Shown in pieces: positions 48,281 through 60,811 of a stretch of DNA of 64,000 bases. The translations under genes were made by a program, and so were the position numbers. The stretch's first letter is position 1, and every line of letters starts with the position of its first letter. This DNA comes from Gibbula magus (lineage: Eukaryota > Mollusca > Gastropoda > Trochida > Trochidae). The notes beneath the pieces were generated by a model that did no database searches, was not told where the DNA came from, and saw only the letters and a program-made list of their open reading frames with translations. The stretch covers positions 8,203,756 to 8,267,755 of the forward strand of contig OW388292.1 of the NCBI GenBank assembly GCA_936450465.1. The letters are read 5' to 3'.

Positions 48281-49168
48281 TCATACCCACATTTCACTAC
48301 GAGCTACGACTTTCAAAAGTCTTCACGACTACTCCCGACTCTTCCCAACTTTTCGCCTACGACTCAGTCGGCATGTCGGGGTGAAATTTTCAACTTTTGA
48401 TATTTCTACGAGTTACTCACGACTTTCTTACGACATAGTGAGGAGGAACTCCTGACCCGTTCACGACTAACTGCCAACTCTTTCCCGACACTAATCCACC
48501 ACCACGACAAGGATGCATTCCCAACCCACTCATGACTAATAACGACTAGTTTACGACTCATTCACGACCATGACGACTCATCACAACCCAGAGACAACTC
48601 ACGAGTCACATACGAATAACGTACGAGTTATTTTGCCTTATTGTCGTGTTTAGTCTGGAACGGGTCGTCACTGGTCGTCCTTGAGTATTGGTTAGTCGTA
48701 CGTGCGTTGGCATTAGTCGGGAGTGAGTCGGCAAGTATTTTAGAGGAAGACCTATTCCCGACTCCATACGACCACCACGACTCAATACGACTGGATACGA
48801 GTAAATAAGACTGACGAGACGACTTAACACGACCCAATAAGAATCACATACGAGCCACTTACAAATAGATCACGACTAAATACGATTTCATGAAATTTCC
48901 TGAATTTCGAGTCGAAAAGTAAGAGCATCGCTCTACTGAAAAAGTCGGGAGTGAGTTTTTGAACATGTTCAAAAACTCGATCCCGACTAAATTTGACCTC
49001 CCGACCCTTAAATATTCTTAAAGACTCTTGAAGACTCATCTACGCTTCTAGCCAACTTAGGAGGACTCAGACACGCCTCATTACGAGTCAATGACAATTC
49101 ACTGACGACTTACTGACTATTTTAAGTCGGCAACGTTTCGTAGCTCAGTGAAATGGGAGTATAAGATT
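48281..49168. mobile_element. TIR element packed with ACGACT motifs
   Basis: Left end CATACCCACATTTCACT..GAGCTACGA; the inverted right end is TTTCGTAGCTCAGTGAAATG..GGAGTATA. Between them ACGACT, TACGACTCA and the inverse AGTCGGGAG occur dozens of times. A near-perfect palindrome lies at 48943-48988 (AGTCGGGA...TCCCGACT). About 890 bp, no transposase. The superfamily is unknown. Confidence 0.75.
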
Positions 49169-49169
49169 C

Positions 49170-51645
49170 CTCAAAATCACAGTATAGAGTTGAGTGTAAC
49201 AGGAAAGGAAAACACAAGTATAAATGTTTTCCAGACTACATAGTTAACAATTAAATTAGTGTTACATTTTTCTTATATTTGATTTATTCATTCTTTAAAA
49301 AATAATCCATAACCTTTAAAAAAAAAATCACAAAAATTCCTCTATTGATAATGATTTATTTTATTAATTAACAGAACATATTGAAACGTACAGCAGGCAC
49401 CCCTAACACGTGAGTTTATTACACAGCTGTTTAAAGAGTGGGGAATATGCGCTTATAGCTAACCCGGATATTGTGTATGTTATTTAATCGACAAGTATTG
49501 TAGGTGTCAGTTTAATGATCTGATCCAAGGAACTCTAAGAAGATATATTTACAAAGACTACCACGCATAGCACCTGTGGTTATATACGCACTGTTAATTT
49601 TGGTTCATCTTATACATCTATCCTTCCACTCTATCTATTTATGCTTAACTCTCACGTGCTTTATGTCAACCCCTTGATGATTGAACGCGTTACAGAGGTA
49701 TGACGTGTCAGCATTAGGAAACACGGATCTGGAACCAATACACAACACTTCAATAACAACGGATATACGTGAATCTTATCAGAGATGACTTCTTAGGGGA
49801 ATTCAGCACTCTAGAGGTTAACATATACTGAACAGCAACAGACACGCGAGTTCTAATCATTATAGTTTATGTTTGCATATCAGCCCATGGTTTGTCATAT
49901 CATGAGTCAATGTCAGAGAACATGTGGAGCTATTGGTACTGTAGAATTCAGATGGTCACCATCGCAAAGTCAAATGCTCGTCACATGTTGTCATGGTAAC
50001 ATGATCTACATGAGGCTGGTAAAATTCAAATTCCCCGTGCCGTTATCCGATACCTGCTCTGTGAAAAGGATCCCAAATTGTGACTCCAGCTCAAGTTAAT
50101 GCTTGGCAAAAAAAAACGTGAAATATTCGGAAACTGGGATATTGGCCGATTGCATGTTGTTTGCAAGGACTGTAAATGTGCTCGTGGAACACCTTGGTGC
50201 CGATAAACAATGCAATTATACCTTCAGTTGAAGTTACCAAACTGAGATCCATAGAACCATTCTGAATGAAATTCAAAATGACGCCATAACGTCAAATCCG
50301 CATCAGCAAAAACAGGGGTTTAGCATCAAAAACCTTCATGGGTGTGTTTGCACAAGTTCCAATTGCATTTAAAAGCACATTCGGCCCTTCATTATCTGAA
50401 CAGGAATGTTCTGTTTTCCCAGAGAATGACTATATGGATAATGCTCTGCAAAAGTTCTAAACCAGTATTATGTCTGCATGTTGTTCAACACGTTATTAAC
50501 ATCATGTCAACAAAATATTGGATGCTGTGATATTATAAATTTGCTGATTACAGCGTAATCAGAATTACGAAATTGTCATAGTGGACTTGCGTTTCTTTTG
50601 CTGTTCAGGAGTTACACAGCTAATGTGGGTGTTTGTAATACCGTTGAAGTAAGCATGAACCAGATTTAGATGTGGATGGAATCAGCTTATGATCGAAATG
50701 AGGCGACGAATGGGCATAGGCTTCGAAAACCGCTTGTGCAGATACTGCCTTAAGTATGATAATACATGTTATGTACTATGGGTCCGTGGCCTCGAGAAAC
50801 GTGAATATACGTTATATTATGGGTCTTTGTTTATCTTATTACATCACCTCGATAGATTGAGTCATTTCACGAAAGAGCGCAAATCCAAACATATTAAATG
50901 GAGCAATAATACAAAGTTTTGCGGGGAAGTAAAGAGTTAGTCGTGCTGAAGTCATTTTATTTAAGCAGGACACTTTACGATCCACGATCCACGATCCACG
51001 ATCCACGATCCAGATTGGGGGCGACATTTGAACGCTAACAACAGAGGCTGCGTTTTCCTGTCGGCGTTTTATTTACAAAGCGAAAGGGATTGCAAAATAT
51101 TTACGAAATGCAAGGTGTGGAGAAGGTATTTTAAAAGCTCACATTTGATCCGGCAAGTAAAGACTTATTGTGTCACTGTACCGAGTTTCAGACAAATTCT
51201 CAGTTAAATAAATATAACCCGAATTGATCTTCTAAAAATTCTATTATATGTAGCATTAATATTAGTGCTGTTGACTTTAAATATATATGTTCATCAACAT
51301 GTTGACTGAATGGTGTGTATGAATAACAATCATAGCATTTTACTGCGTTGCACCATTAAATATAATATGTTACTAGTTTTAATTTCCAGTGAGAATCAGA
51401 GAACAGGTATATATAGAAGGAACCATCAGGATGAATCACCTCTAAACATATTCTTGCTACTGTGCAGTACGTATTTGTGCGAGTTCCGAGTTAAAGTTAA
51501 AACGTTTTTTTGTTCAGTATAATCAGATCCTACTGTATTTCGAGACTAATTTTATTTAGCATCTGATTTGTTTTAATGAAGCTCAATTGACTCCACTCAA
51601 CTTTGAGTTTTATGCGTGACGTGCTGCTATCAATTGTCCGTTGAC
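49170..51645. other. Noncoding stretch with no recognised gene
   Basis: Several 60-80-codon frames (for example near 49869-50099 and 50689-50940) lack splice support or family motifs. The only clear pattern is the 7-bp repeat near 50978. Confidence 0.35.
50978..51013. repeat. (ACGATCC)n microsatellite, 5 copies
   Basis: Five direct copies of ACGATCC; the minus strand reads GGATCGT repeats. Confidence 0.9.
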
Positions 51646-51840
51646 ATGTGGGTCAGTGTGTTGTGGCTAATACTGCCTATCAGTGTAGATTTGGTCTCAT
51701 TTCAAGCAGGTCTCACAAACACTTCCGAGTCTGGGTCAAGGCGACACTGTACGAACAGCTCGCTCCAACAAGGATGCAAGTCGGAACAGGAAGTTTATAC
51801 AGATGATTCACTGTATGTAGATAATTCTGGGAAATTGTAA
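51646..51840 (+). CDS. Possible small secreted peptide or receptor-tail exon
   Basis: A 64-codon frame beginning MWVSVLWLILPISVDL, which looks like a signal peptide or membrane helix, and ending EVYTDDSLYVDN plus six residues and a stop. The acceptor-like CATTTCAAGCAG and TACTGCCTATCAG inside suggest instead that only the C-terminal part is an exon, namely a cytoplasmic tail with a YVDN (YxN) motif similar in style to the tail at 35350-35683. No partner exon was found nearby. Confidence 0.25.
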   Translation: MWVSVLWLILPISVDLVSFQAGLTNTSESGSRRHCTNSSLQQGCKSEQEVYTDDSLYVDNSGKL

Positions 51841-52189
51841 AACATCTGCCTCTGTTAGTAACTGATGACCCATGCGTAATGCGGTAATGCAGAACAAATT
51901 AAGGTTCAGGCTGTATTTAATGAAGAACCATTAGCCATGTCCAGATAATTGTAAGACAATAACGAGAATAGTAAGACTATTAAAACCTTAGACTCATCAT
52001 CTTGTCATCGTGATTTTCATTAGTAAACGAGTCCAAGAAAGTATTAATATTACCAGTGTCGTAAAATGTAATATTACTTTCAACTAGATACATGCAACTC
52101 ACGTCGGTGACTGTCCGCTATGTCAGTGTGAACAGGTAGTGCAGATTCTGAATGATTTGAAGTTTATATATGACTATGAATATTATAAG

Positions 52190-52312
52190 GAGAAACCATG
52201 ATACCGAGGATATGGTAAGGTTGTGGACCCTGATAGGAAGCAAAATAGTTTAAATTTTGTTCTGACTATCAGGTCTACAACCGTACCATATCAGAGGTAG
52301 AAAGGTTTCTCT
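52190..52312. repeat. Diverged foldback, arms of about 45 bp
   Basis: GAGAAACC..GATATGGTAAGGTTGTGGACC..TGATAG pairs with the downstream inverted CTATCAGGTCTACAACCGTACCATATC..GGTTTCTC across a loop of about 25 bp. Confidence 0.7.
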
Positions 52313-52471
52313 ATACCATCAACCGTTTTAAGCATAAATTTTATTATCGCGTTATACTTAGGATCCCTGTTAAATAGAGTCGTTCATTAAATCCGTGTTT
52401 GGAACCTGAAATCCCTGTTTACAATTGCGATATATCAGTTGCTTCTATACCATAATGATTTAATCTCATCT

Positions 52472-52548
52472 GCCTCGTTGGCGCAGTAGACTAAAGCGCT
52501 AGCTAACGTACAGGTGATAGTGGATACGGGTTCGAAACTCACTTCTTC
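52472..52548 (+). repeat. tRNA-derived SINE-like head (Met-like)
   Basis: GCCTCGTTGGCGCAGTAG matches a tRNA-Met-like 5' half with box A, and GGGTTCGAAACTC about 50 nt later is box B. The anticodon arm is disrupted. Likely a SINE head or pseudogene. Confidence 0.55.
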
Positions 52549-52549
52549 A

Positions 52550-53676
52550 ACACATTAGCTGTTCATCATCTGTCAGAAATTTCAGATATTTTTCAAAATT
52601 TGATAGTTTCAGATCTTTTTTTTTCAAGCCTCCATTTTAGCAAATATATCAGGGTTTACATTCATTGTAATTCCTCCTAACATGATTTACAATTGTCTGT
52701 GTAAACCCTCCTGGAGGTCATTTCAAGTATCACGTTATATGGCTAGTAGATTGATAATATATATTACTCTACATTAAGTCATCGAGGAAAAAAATGTTTG
52801 AATTCGTTTTAGCAATCCAAACAATCTCAACAATCTTTACGTGTTGAACAGTAAATACCAGTTTAAATGGAGGTAAATATTTTCGATATGTTACATCATT
52901 GATTTAATCTATCTACAATTCTGCTTTGATTATACTTCCTCGTAGTTTTTCAACGTGATTTTTGACTTAACCGTTAATTTTAAAACTGAAATACAAATGG
53001 CAAATGTCACCTTTACAACGGCGTCTTTAATTTCATAACTTGATCCAATGCAACAAATCAGGAATCTCCATTTCAAGCGGGAAAAGGTAACGTAAATATA
53101 ATAGATGTTACAATAGAAAATCGTAAGGGTGTAGCTAAACTTGCAAGAGAATGGACTACATGATACAAAACCCGTCTCTAAAAAAGTGCATATAATGTTA
53201 AATGACAAATTGCACTTAAACCTAGATACTCTTATATGTACTAAACAATATCAATTCAATATATCAATATCAGGCTGTACATATTTTGAATAATAACTGA
53301 GAAATTTTATTTTAAATTTGAGATTCTTTCTGTTCCATCTGTTGATTAAACACGTCTTCTCGCTTTATACAAGCCAATATCGTAAACACAGACCGTATTT
53401 GTTCATTAACGGCAATTTTGTTGAATTTGACAGTTTCATGATTTTGTGAGCTTGAAGGTTCATACTTCATACTACTTTTCTTAAAAAGTCAGTTAAGTGT
53501 CATCACTTCCCTTGAAAGAATGAAACAAATCACATTACAGCAACAAATATTGTCTTTCATTTTCCATTATGACGGATCTTGGATTTTGACACCATAATAC
53601 CAAAGACGTATATCACACTAAGCTAGTGTAAAAGACGTTATAAAAAATAGTGAACAGTTAGTTAAGTAAACTTTCG
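52550..53676. other. AT-rich noncoding stretch
   Basis: A minus-strand frame at 52930-53208 is rich in Cys and hydrophobics but has no domain or splice support. Confidence 0.3.
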
Positions 53677-54178
53677 TTTAAAGGAACATCCATTGTGTTG
53701 TTGGGGGTCAAATATGACGTTATAAATGGTCTTATTTTATCGAGAAGTACCAACTGTTAACGAAAACAATCATTTTCATCATACTCGACTTAGTATATTG
53801 ACGATATGAAGGTAAAAGTAGTGATTTCTGATCGACAACCGGACAATGCACCGCGTGTTGCGCGCGCCAATGAATCAAACGTAATTTTGGAATCTTATTT
53901 ACACCAGATAAAATAACAAATTTGGGTTGAAAATGTTCAATAGGTCATATAACCACTAGTACTGTGCAAGTAAAAAGGACGTGCACTTTCGGTTTCTGCA
54001 CATGCATAGTGATGTTACTAGATTTTAATTGGAAACTAGTAATTATGATATGTTTGGCGATTGGGGATGAATATGCAAGCTAAGTGAATTTGTTTGTATT
54101 GTAAACAGCACATATGGTGTGTTGGAACGTATTAAAGCCAAATAAAATTTTATGAAACACAATGGATGCACCTTTAAA
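53677..54178 (-). mobile_element. Short TIR element, GGTGCATCCATTGTG family, copy 3 (inverted)
   Basis: TTTAAAGGAACATCCATTG at the left and CAATGGATGCACCTTTAAA at the right. The interior is the reverse complement of the copies at 14591 and 32712. Confidence 0.85.
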
Positions 54179-54179
54179 C

Positions 54180-55079
54180 ACTGCTACATGATTGTTCTAC
54201 CTAGTACCACTAATTGTATTCCTGACACGTAGTCTTCTTTCTTATTCTTGTTGTAACAAGATGTGGGTTGTGCTTTATTAATTTGCATTGTATGGTGTAG
54301 TAGCTGAATCCTTAGCAACAGGTCATAAATTCGTTTCCAAAAGGTTGGGGACCAATTCAATCCTGACAATTACATGGGTATTAATTGTAAGCTGCTTGGG
54401 TTAACTGTTCTCCTCCATTGTTTCGGACAGGCTTCAAAATTACTCAGATTCCATTCGTTGGATAAGTAAATCACAAGCAGGCTGACGTAAATCTTTTTCA
54501 ATTATACGTTTACGTACTTAAGTCACTTATTGATATGTTAAAAGATTTATTGATAAATTATACTGCGCCTTTATCCATTTTAGCAGACTTTGAAAGTGTG
54601 TCAAGAACTGGTTTATGAATAAAACTAATTAAAGTTAATGCAAGTTTTCAGTGTTTTGATTATATTCATAGCATGTATTAACGAATCAAAACCATGTGTT
54701 TAGGTTCATAATATTATCGCTTTTAAACCACTCTTGCAACAGTGGTGATAGACAAAGGGAAACGTTATCTCCGTTTGTATTTGCTGTATACATGAATAAT
54801 CTCGAATCTTTCCTATATGTAAAAACAATGTGCAGGGTGATACTAGTGTAAATATAGTAATTGATACACAGCTAGGAATTTTAATCAAGTAATTGGTCTT
54901 ACTAATATATATGTTTATGTGTGTGTATGATACTGTAAGAAAGTTTTATTAGTAGATAGGATTAGGATAGATTTTCAGAGTATTATGCTTCATATATAAT
55001 TAAAGTGAGTATTAAGAAAACTGAGATTGTAATATTTTCAAAAGGCTATGTCAAAAATAACTTAAATTTGTAATGTTAA
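54180..55079. other. AT-rich noncoding stretch
   Basis: No recognised gene or family. It may include the decayed upstream part of the LINE remnant that follows. Confidence 0.3.
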
Positions 55080-56127
55080 TTACTTTTTAAAACTAAATTT
55101 GAATGTCTTTATTTGGGCATATTATTTGATGATTTGGTAAATTCCCAAAGGTAATTTAGTGACTCTCGGAAGAAGCGTTTCAATTTTCAAAACTATTCGA
55201 AATTTAGAAATACCAATGCAATACACTGTCAACTAAAACCTTTTGATCAATGAGTCATGCCAATCCTACTTAATGGTTAGGATGTGGGGGGATGTGGGAG
55301 GATGTGGGGGATGTGATAATGCAACCATCTTGGAAAGAACGCACTTCAGTTAAGTTGCAACTGAAACTGATCAATTTCCCACATTCTTTATTACGTAATG
55401 AAAATTCGTTCATCCCTCCAGGATGCTGATTCGATAATAAAATAATAATTGTCAGAAGCAAGCTTCGTCGGGCTCTCTTGTATTTGGCAATCCCAAAATG
55501 TCCTTGACATCCAGTGGTTGAAACATGACTTAGTCAGTATTTCACTTACTGACCAGTCCAAACAATCATGGCATCATGGCCTATGCTCAAAATTTAAACT
55601 TGGGAATTTGGGAAAAGTATATAATTATTATCCTTTATACCATCACTCACTTAAGTTTAGAAATACAGTTGAATAAAACGCAACATTCACGAAATATGGC
55701 TACATTTTATACCTTAGAACATTTGGGTTAGATCTCCATTTTGGTAAGATTGACACAGGAAGAATATTTAATATTATTACTCCGGAAAACAGAACATGAA
55801 CACGTTATTTGTGATGAGTTTCCTATTACCATCGTGCACACAACTTAATGATAAATATAAGAATAGATTACCCTCCTACTTTCGATTAATTCACACATGG
55901 ATAAATTTATATTTTTATGAAATCAAATTTTATCATCCAAAAATGTGTTCCACAGGAGATATCGCTTGTGTGAGAGATATCGTGAGATTTTGCACACCCT
56001 GTCACCGTCAACGGCAAGGTTCGGATATTTGTAACTTCTATCAACGAGTGTTGATATATTTGATATCAAAAGACACTTGGGTTAGATTCTCTACATACCC
56101 TACTCCTATTAAAAGCTGTTCATGGTC
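55080..56127 (+). pseudogene. Heavily decayed LINE ORF2 C-terminal region
   Basis: Across shifting frames the usual order of a LINE reverse-transcriptase end can be followed: CLYLGILFD, SIFKTIRNLEIPMQY, a degenerate KP.L.YG.E.WG-like MPILLNG, RIFNIITPENRT, and KYKNRLPSYFRL (family: KYLPSYF). Many stops are present. The final frame (55796-56131) is not a gene. Confidence 0.45.
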
Positions 56128-56492
56128 TTAAAAGGGCACTAGCACGTTTTTGTTCAAATTTTATTTTTTCAAATTTCCCATTTATAATGATAGTTTATGT
56201 CATTTATATTTACTTTAGAGGGTAAAACATATTATTACACAAACCAATTTTCCGTAGTGGTAAAAACAGTGCTGCATATAAAGCAAAAATTGCATGGCGG
56301 CCATTTTATTGTGAACACATTTTATTATTTCGAATGACAAAAAGGATTCCCATGGCTTTACGGAACCATGTACACTCGTTTTTTAACTTGATTTTCCGAA
56401 GAGGGAAGGGTGTTTTACTATTGGTGACATTATTTTTAAAAATATATTTCATCGACTTATTTCACCGAAAAAACGTGCTACTGCCCCTTTAA
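56128..56492. mobile_element. TTAA-flanked short element (365 bp)
   Basis: TTAAAAGGGCACTAGCACG at the left and the inverted CGTGCTACTGCCCCTTTAA at the right, each with TTAA at the outer edge. A MITE-type, piggyBac-like target. It abuts the LINE remnant. Confidence 0.75.
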
Positions 56493-56652
56493 TATGTGTA
56501 TTGTATATTATGAATGAGGGTATGTATGGTCTTGCTATCGGTATGTAAGATTTATGAGCATAACATTCTGTTCTGTAATGTTCCGACAGCACGACACTCA
56601 CATTCTGATTTGAAACACATTTACACCGATCAATTCCGAGTAAATATGTCAT

Positions 56653-58205
56653 TTACAAGAGTGTGTGGTGATCAACTTGAATGAGTTAAACGACTATTCT
56701 CGTTACTTTACAAGAGTGTGTGGAGATCAACTTCAGTGAGTTAAACAACTATTCTCGTTACTTTACAAGAGTGTGTGGTGATCAACTTGAGTGAGTTAAA
56801 CAACTATTCTCGTTACTTTACAAGAGTGTGTGGTGATCAACTTGAGTGAGTTAAACAACTATTCTCGTTACTTTACAAGAGTGTGTGGTGATCAACTTGA
56901 GTGAGTTAAACAACTATTCTCGTTACTTTACAAGAGTGTGTGGTGATCAACTTGAGTGAGTTAAACAACTATTCTCGTTACTTTACAAGAGTGTGTGGTG
57001 ATCAACTTGAGTGAGTTAAACAACTATTCTCGTTACTTTACAAGAGTGTGTGGTGATCAACTTGAGTGAGTGAAACAACTATTCTCGTTACTTTACAAGA
57101 GTGTGTGGTGATCAACTTGAGTGAGTTAAACAACTTTTCTCGTTACTTTACAAGAGTGTGTGGTTATCAACTTGAGTGAGTTAAACAACTATTCTCGTTA
57201 CTTTACAAGAGTGTGTGGTGATCAACTTGAGTGAGTTAAACAACTAATCTCGTTACTTTACATGAGTGTGTGGTGATCAACTTGAGTGAGTTAAACAACT
57301 ATTCTCGTTACTTTACAAGAGTGTGTGGTGATCAACTTGAGTGAGTTAAACAACTATTCTCGTTACTTTACAAGAGTGTGTGGTGATCAACTTGAGTGAG
57401 TTAAACAACTATTCTCGTTACTTTACAAGAGTGTGTGGAGATCAACTTGAGTGAGTTAAATAACTATTCTCGTTACTTTACAAGAGTGTGTGGTGATCAA
57501 CTTGAGTGAGTTAAACAACTTTTCTCGTTACTTTACAAGAGTGTGTGGTGATCAACTTGAGTGAGTTAAACAACTATTCTCGTTACTTTACAAGGGTGTG
57601 TGGTGATCAACTTGAGTGAGTTAAACAACTATTCTCGTTACTTTACAAGAGTGTGTGGTGATCAACTTGAGTGAGTTAAACAACTATTCTCGTTGCTTTA
57701 CAAGAGTGTGTGGTGATCAACTTGAGTGAGTTAAACAACTATTCTCGTTACTTTACAAGAGTGTGTGGTGATCAACTTGAGTGAGTTAACCAACTAATCT
57801 CGTTACTTTACAAGAGTGTGTGGTGATCAACTTGAGTGAGTTAAACAACTATTCTCGTTACTTTACAAGAGTGTGTGGTGATCAACTTGAGTGAGTTAAA
57901 CAACTATTCTCGTTACTTTACAAGAGTGTGTGGTGATCAACTTGAGTGAGTTAAACAACTATTCTCGTTACTTTACAAGAGTGTGTGGTGATCAACTTGA
58001 GTGAGTTAAATAACTATTCTCGTTACTTTACAAGAGTGTGTGGTGATCAACTTGAGTGAGTTAAACAACTATTCTCGTTACTTTACAAGAGTGTGTGGTG
58101 ATCAACTTGAGTGAGTTAAACAACTATTCTCGTTACTTTACAAGGGTGTGTGGTGATCAACTTGAGTGAGTTAAACAACTATTCTCGTTACTCTACAAGG
58201 GTTAG
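56653..58205. repeat. 55-bp minisatellite, about 28 copies
   Basis: Unit includes TTTACAAGAGTGTGTGGTGA and TCAACTTGAGTGAGTTAAAC. Copies differ by scattered single bases. The period is not a multiple of three. Confidence 0.98.
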
Positions 58206-58903
58206 GATAGTCACTCTGTAAACGATTGAAAACCCTCGTAATGAAAAGTACACATTTGCCTACTTGCCTACCTTTTGACGCTTCAGGTATGTTTTACTCC
58301 AGGTACGGATGTAAGCTTTCCATTTACACTTACTCTATTATCACTTCCTCAAGGTAGCAGTGAACAACATATTTGCATGTGTGTGCTTCTGCACTTTATA
58401 CAAAATATAAGTCATGAGAGCACATTGCAAGTTTGGATACATGACAACCATTACATCACGATACAGAAGGTACAATACTTTATACGAATAGAACAATAAT
58501 CTGGTTAATTGCATTGTATCAAATGTTAACGAGCGCTCAATGGTATATATACAACTATCATCAATTTACTATTTTTCAAAAAGTTTTGTTTATATTTAAT
58601 TGACATACAATTTAACAACTACTAAGTTAAATTGATATCAGGTAAAAAAAATATACTCTTCGACTACTTTATTCAAATATAATAATACCAATAGATGTGC
58701 ACGTATAATTATGCTGATACATGTCTTTAATATAAATGTTTAATTACAAATTAATAAACCAGATGAACATGGCGTCATGATGAAAATGTAGAAGTTGATC
58801 ATGGTATTTAACATATCCCTGTTTTACGTTTTGATAATCCTAAGAAATGCGCGATAAACCACAATTACGTATGTAATGCAAGTGACAAGTAAGGGCATGC
58901 CAT
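58206..58903. other. Noncoding stretch
   Basis: A frame at 58275-58499 has no supported features. AT-rich throughout. Confidence 0.3.
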
Positions 58904-59170
58904 TTGTACCAAGTGGCGGGTAACTCCACAAGTCAGCATGAGAGATCAAGCATATCGTACAACAGTCTCGCTCAACTCACGGATATTGAGTTGGCAATAT
59001 TTATAGATGGGGAAGTTCTACACTTACCGAGGAGCGGTACAGACCGAGAGGGGGACACTCGTCAACACTTGATGTGCACTTCTCTGTGGAGAGACATCTA
59101 CAAGCACGTGTCAGCACATGGTACACGGCCTGCACGTGTACATAACCCAAGTACGTGTCCGACCCGGTAG
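58904..59170 (+). other. Candidate 5' noncoding exon of the HYR gene
   Basis: Ends at a near-consensus donor CGGTAG|GTAAGAG. The 88-codon frame in it stops exactly at the donor, so it would be untranslated. It lies upstream, on the same strand as the signal-peptide exon at 60666, which needs a 5' exon because an acceptor precedes its ATG by 7 nt. The 5' limit is not known. Confidence 0.3.
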
Positions 59171-60665
59171 GTAAGAGTTTTTATTATATTATATATGGTA
59201 AATGTCCCTTTATGGTTTAGTTTTCAGGTACATTGTAGTTGAACGTGTAACTTATCGGGGCACATAAGTCATGGACCACTTTGAGCTGACAGATTATTGT
59301 GAACTTAATATGAAATATAAGGAAAGTTAAATGTCCCTCTGTATATGCACTAACCCCGGGCTTTACAGAAGTCCTTTGTCAATCACGGTAAGGGTGGGAA
59401 CGAAGGTTAGTCTAATGTAAAGTTATTTTGAGAGGTAAACCCGAGTTCGTAAATAATCACACTGTATAGTGACTAGCGGATCTTGCAGTTGGGTTGAACT
59501 TGTCTTGTACGACCTCAACTACACTGAATATGTGGATACTGTCGTTACCTTGAATTAGCAGACTAGCGTGCTCCTGTCACTAGATCGTTCAGTTGATATC
59601 CACTTACGCTTACACATTCTTACATTAACATTGACTAACAAATGTCTTTGAACAAGGATTTCCACAACCTTGTTCAAGGGGGGCAGTGTAAGCCATAGCC
59701 CGATTCGATTGATATATCCGATGCTTGGTTATAGCGGGTCAACGAGCAACTGTGTCAGACACGCTATAGACAAACACCGTCAATAACCGGGCTTATCTGC
59801 AGAGAGGACAAGCAAACTGTGTATTGTAATGTATTGTCGCTGACATAATTGGTTATTTAAAGTGATCGTATACTATTTCATGTTATCGATTAACGCATTG
59901 ATATCATTTCAGTTATATGCATTACTTATACACACTTATAACGGACACTTATATATATTCATGTTAGTAACATGTAATTATAAACAAACTGATGTAATGC
60001 GTGTACTGGCAGCACATTATCTTTGTTTATCATTAACACTACGCAATACAGTTTCCAACAGGGATTGTATGGTGTGTAAAGCAGTGAGATAGGGAACGTC
60101 CCTCTATGGGAGAGAAGCAGTTTATCAGTGATGGTGACTGAGATAAGTGTCTATCTCAGGTAACAAGCATCTCCTCACTTGAAAACACCACATTAAACCT
60201 CATGCATTTGAAATATGTTTGAAGTTAGTATCATGTCAAATGGCTCCATGATATCATAATGCAAATTCATATAACCATCACTGTTAAGGTTGGATTTGTT
60301 ACACAATTTACTCCTAAATTGTATGTGTTCTAAAAGCATCTGAATCAACGGAAACAGCTGTTGTCCATGTTTGTTTGACCCAAGTAGTTGATAAACTGCC
60401 GATAAGGTTTAGGCTTGTCCAGAAATGAGACTGATTTCGAAGTTCTTCACATGCAATGTTCATCGAACAAGTTTCCAAAAAAGAATATGTTTGTACAACT
60501 TGCAAATTAATGTAAATTAATTAATACCTTTTCGAGAATAGAAAATCCTAAAATGTGCTGACGTTTATTTTGCTGGAAATTTTACATCGTTACGAGACAA
60601 TGCAATCAACGGTTGTCATGTTGTTACATCCTGGTTATGCGACTCCCTCTGTGTGCCTTTGCTAG
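59171..60665. other. Presumed intron 1 of the HYR gene
   Basis: No coding signal. A purine tract AAGGGGGGCAG followed by TGTAAGCC near 59677-59695 resembles a polypurine tract next to an LTR start, but no LTR end was found. Confidence 0.3.
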
Positions 60666-60766
60666 GAGGAAGATGCAGTGGGTCACGACGACTGTGTTGC
60701 TGATGTTGATGTATGCAGCGGTCACAGAGGGGTGTGGCCGGAGACGATCCAAACCAAGACCACCGT
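60666..60766 (+). CDS. Secreted HYR-domain protein, signal-peptide exon
   Basis: Acceptor TGTGTGCCTTTGCTAG ends at 60665. After GAGGAAG the ATG at 60673 starts MQWVTTTVLLMLMYAAVTEG, a clear signal peptide with a cleavage region, then CGRRRSKPRPP, a short basic, proline-containing linker. Donor CCGT|GTACGT at 60767 leaves phase 1, matching the next exon. Together with the HYR exons it starts a secreted or extracellular multidomain protein, whose later domains lie beyond the window. Confidence 0.7.
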
Positions 60767-60811
60767 GTACGTATTCGCTACAGTCTTGTCCAATCAGCTT
60801 CAGTTATATAG

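Noticed and set aside
45781..48297. 838-codon minus-strand frame and 689-codon plus-strand frame over the 45-bp array
   Set aside because: The period is divisible by three and no unit contains a stop in those frames, so both strands are open by arithmetic. No start context, splice site or family match.
59640..59720. Polypurine tract plus LTR start (GGGGGGCAG|TGTAAGCC)
   Set aside because: No matching LTR end, second LTR or target duplication was found nearby.
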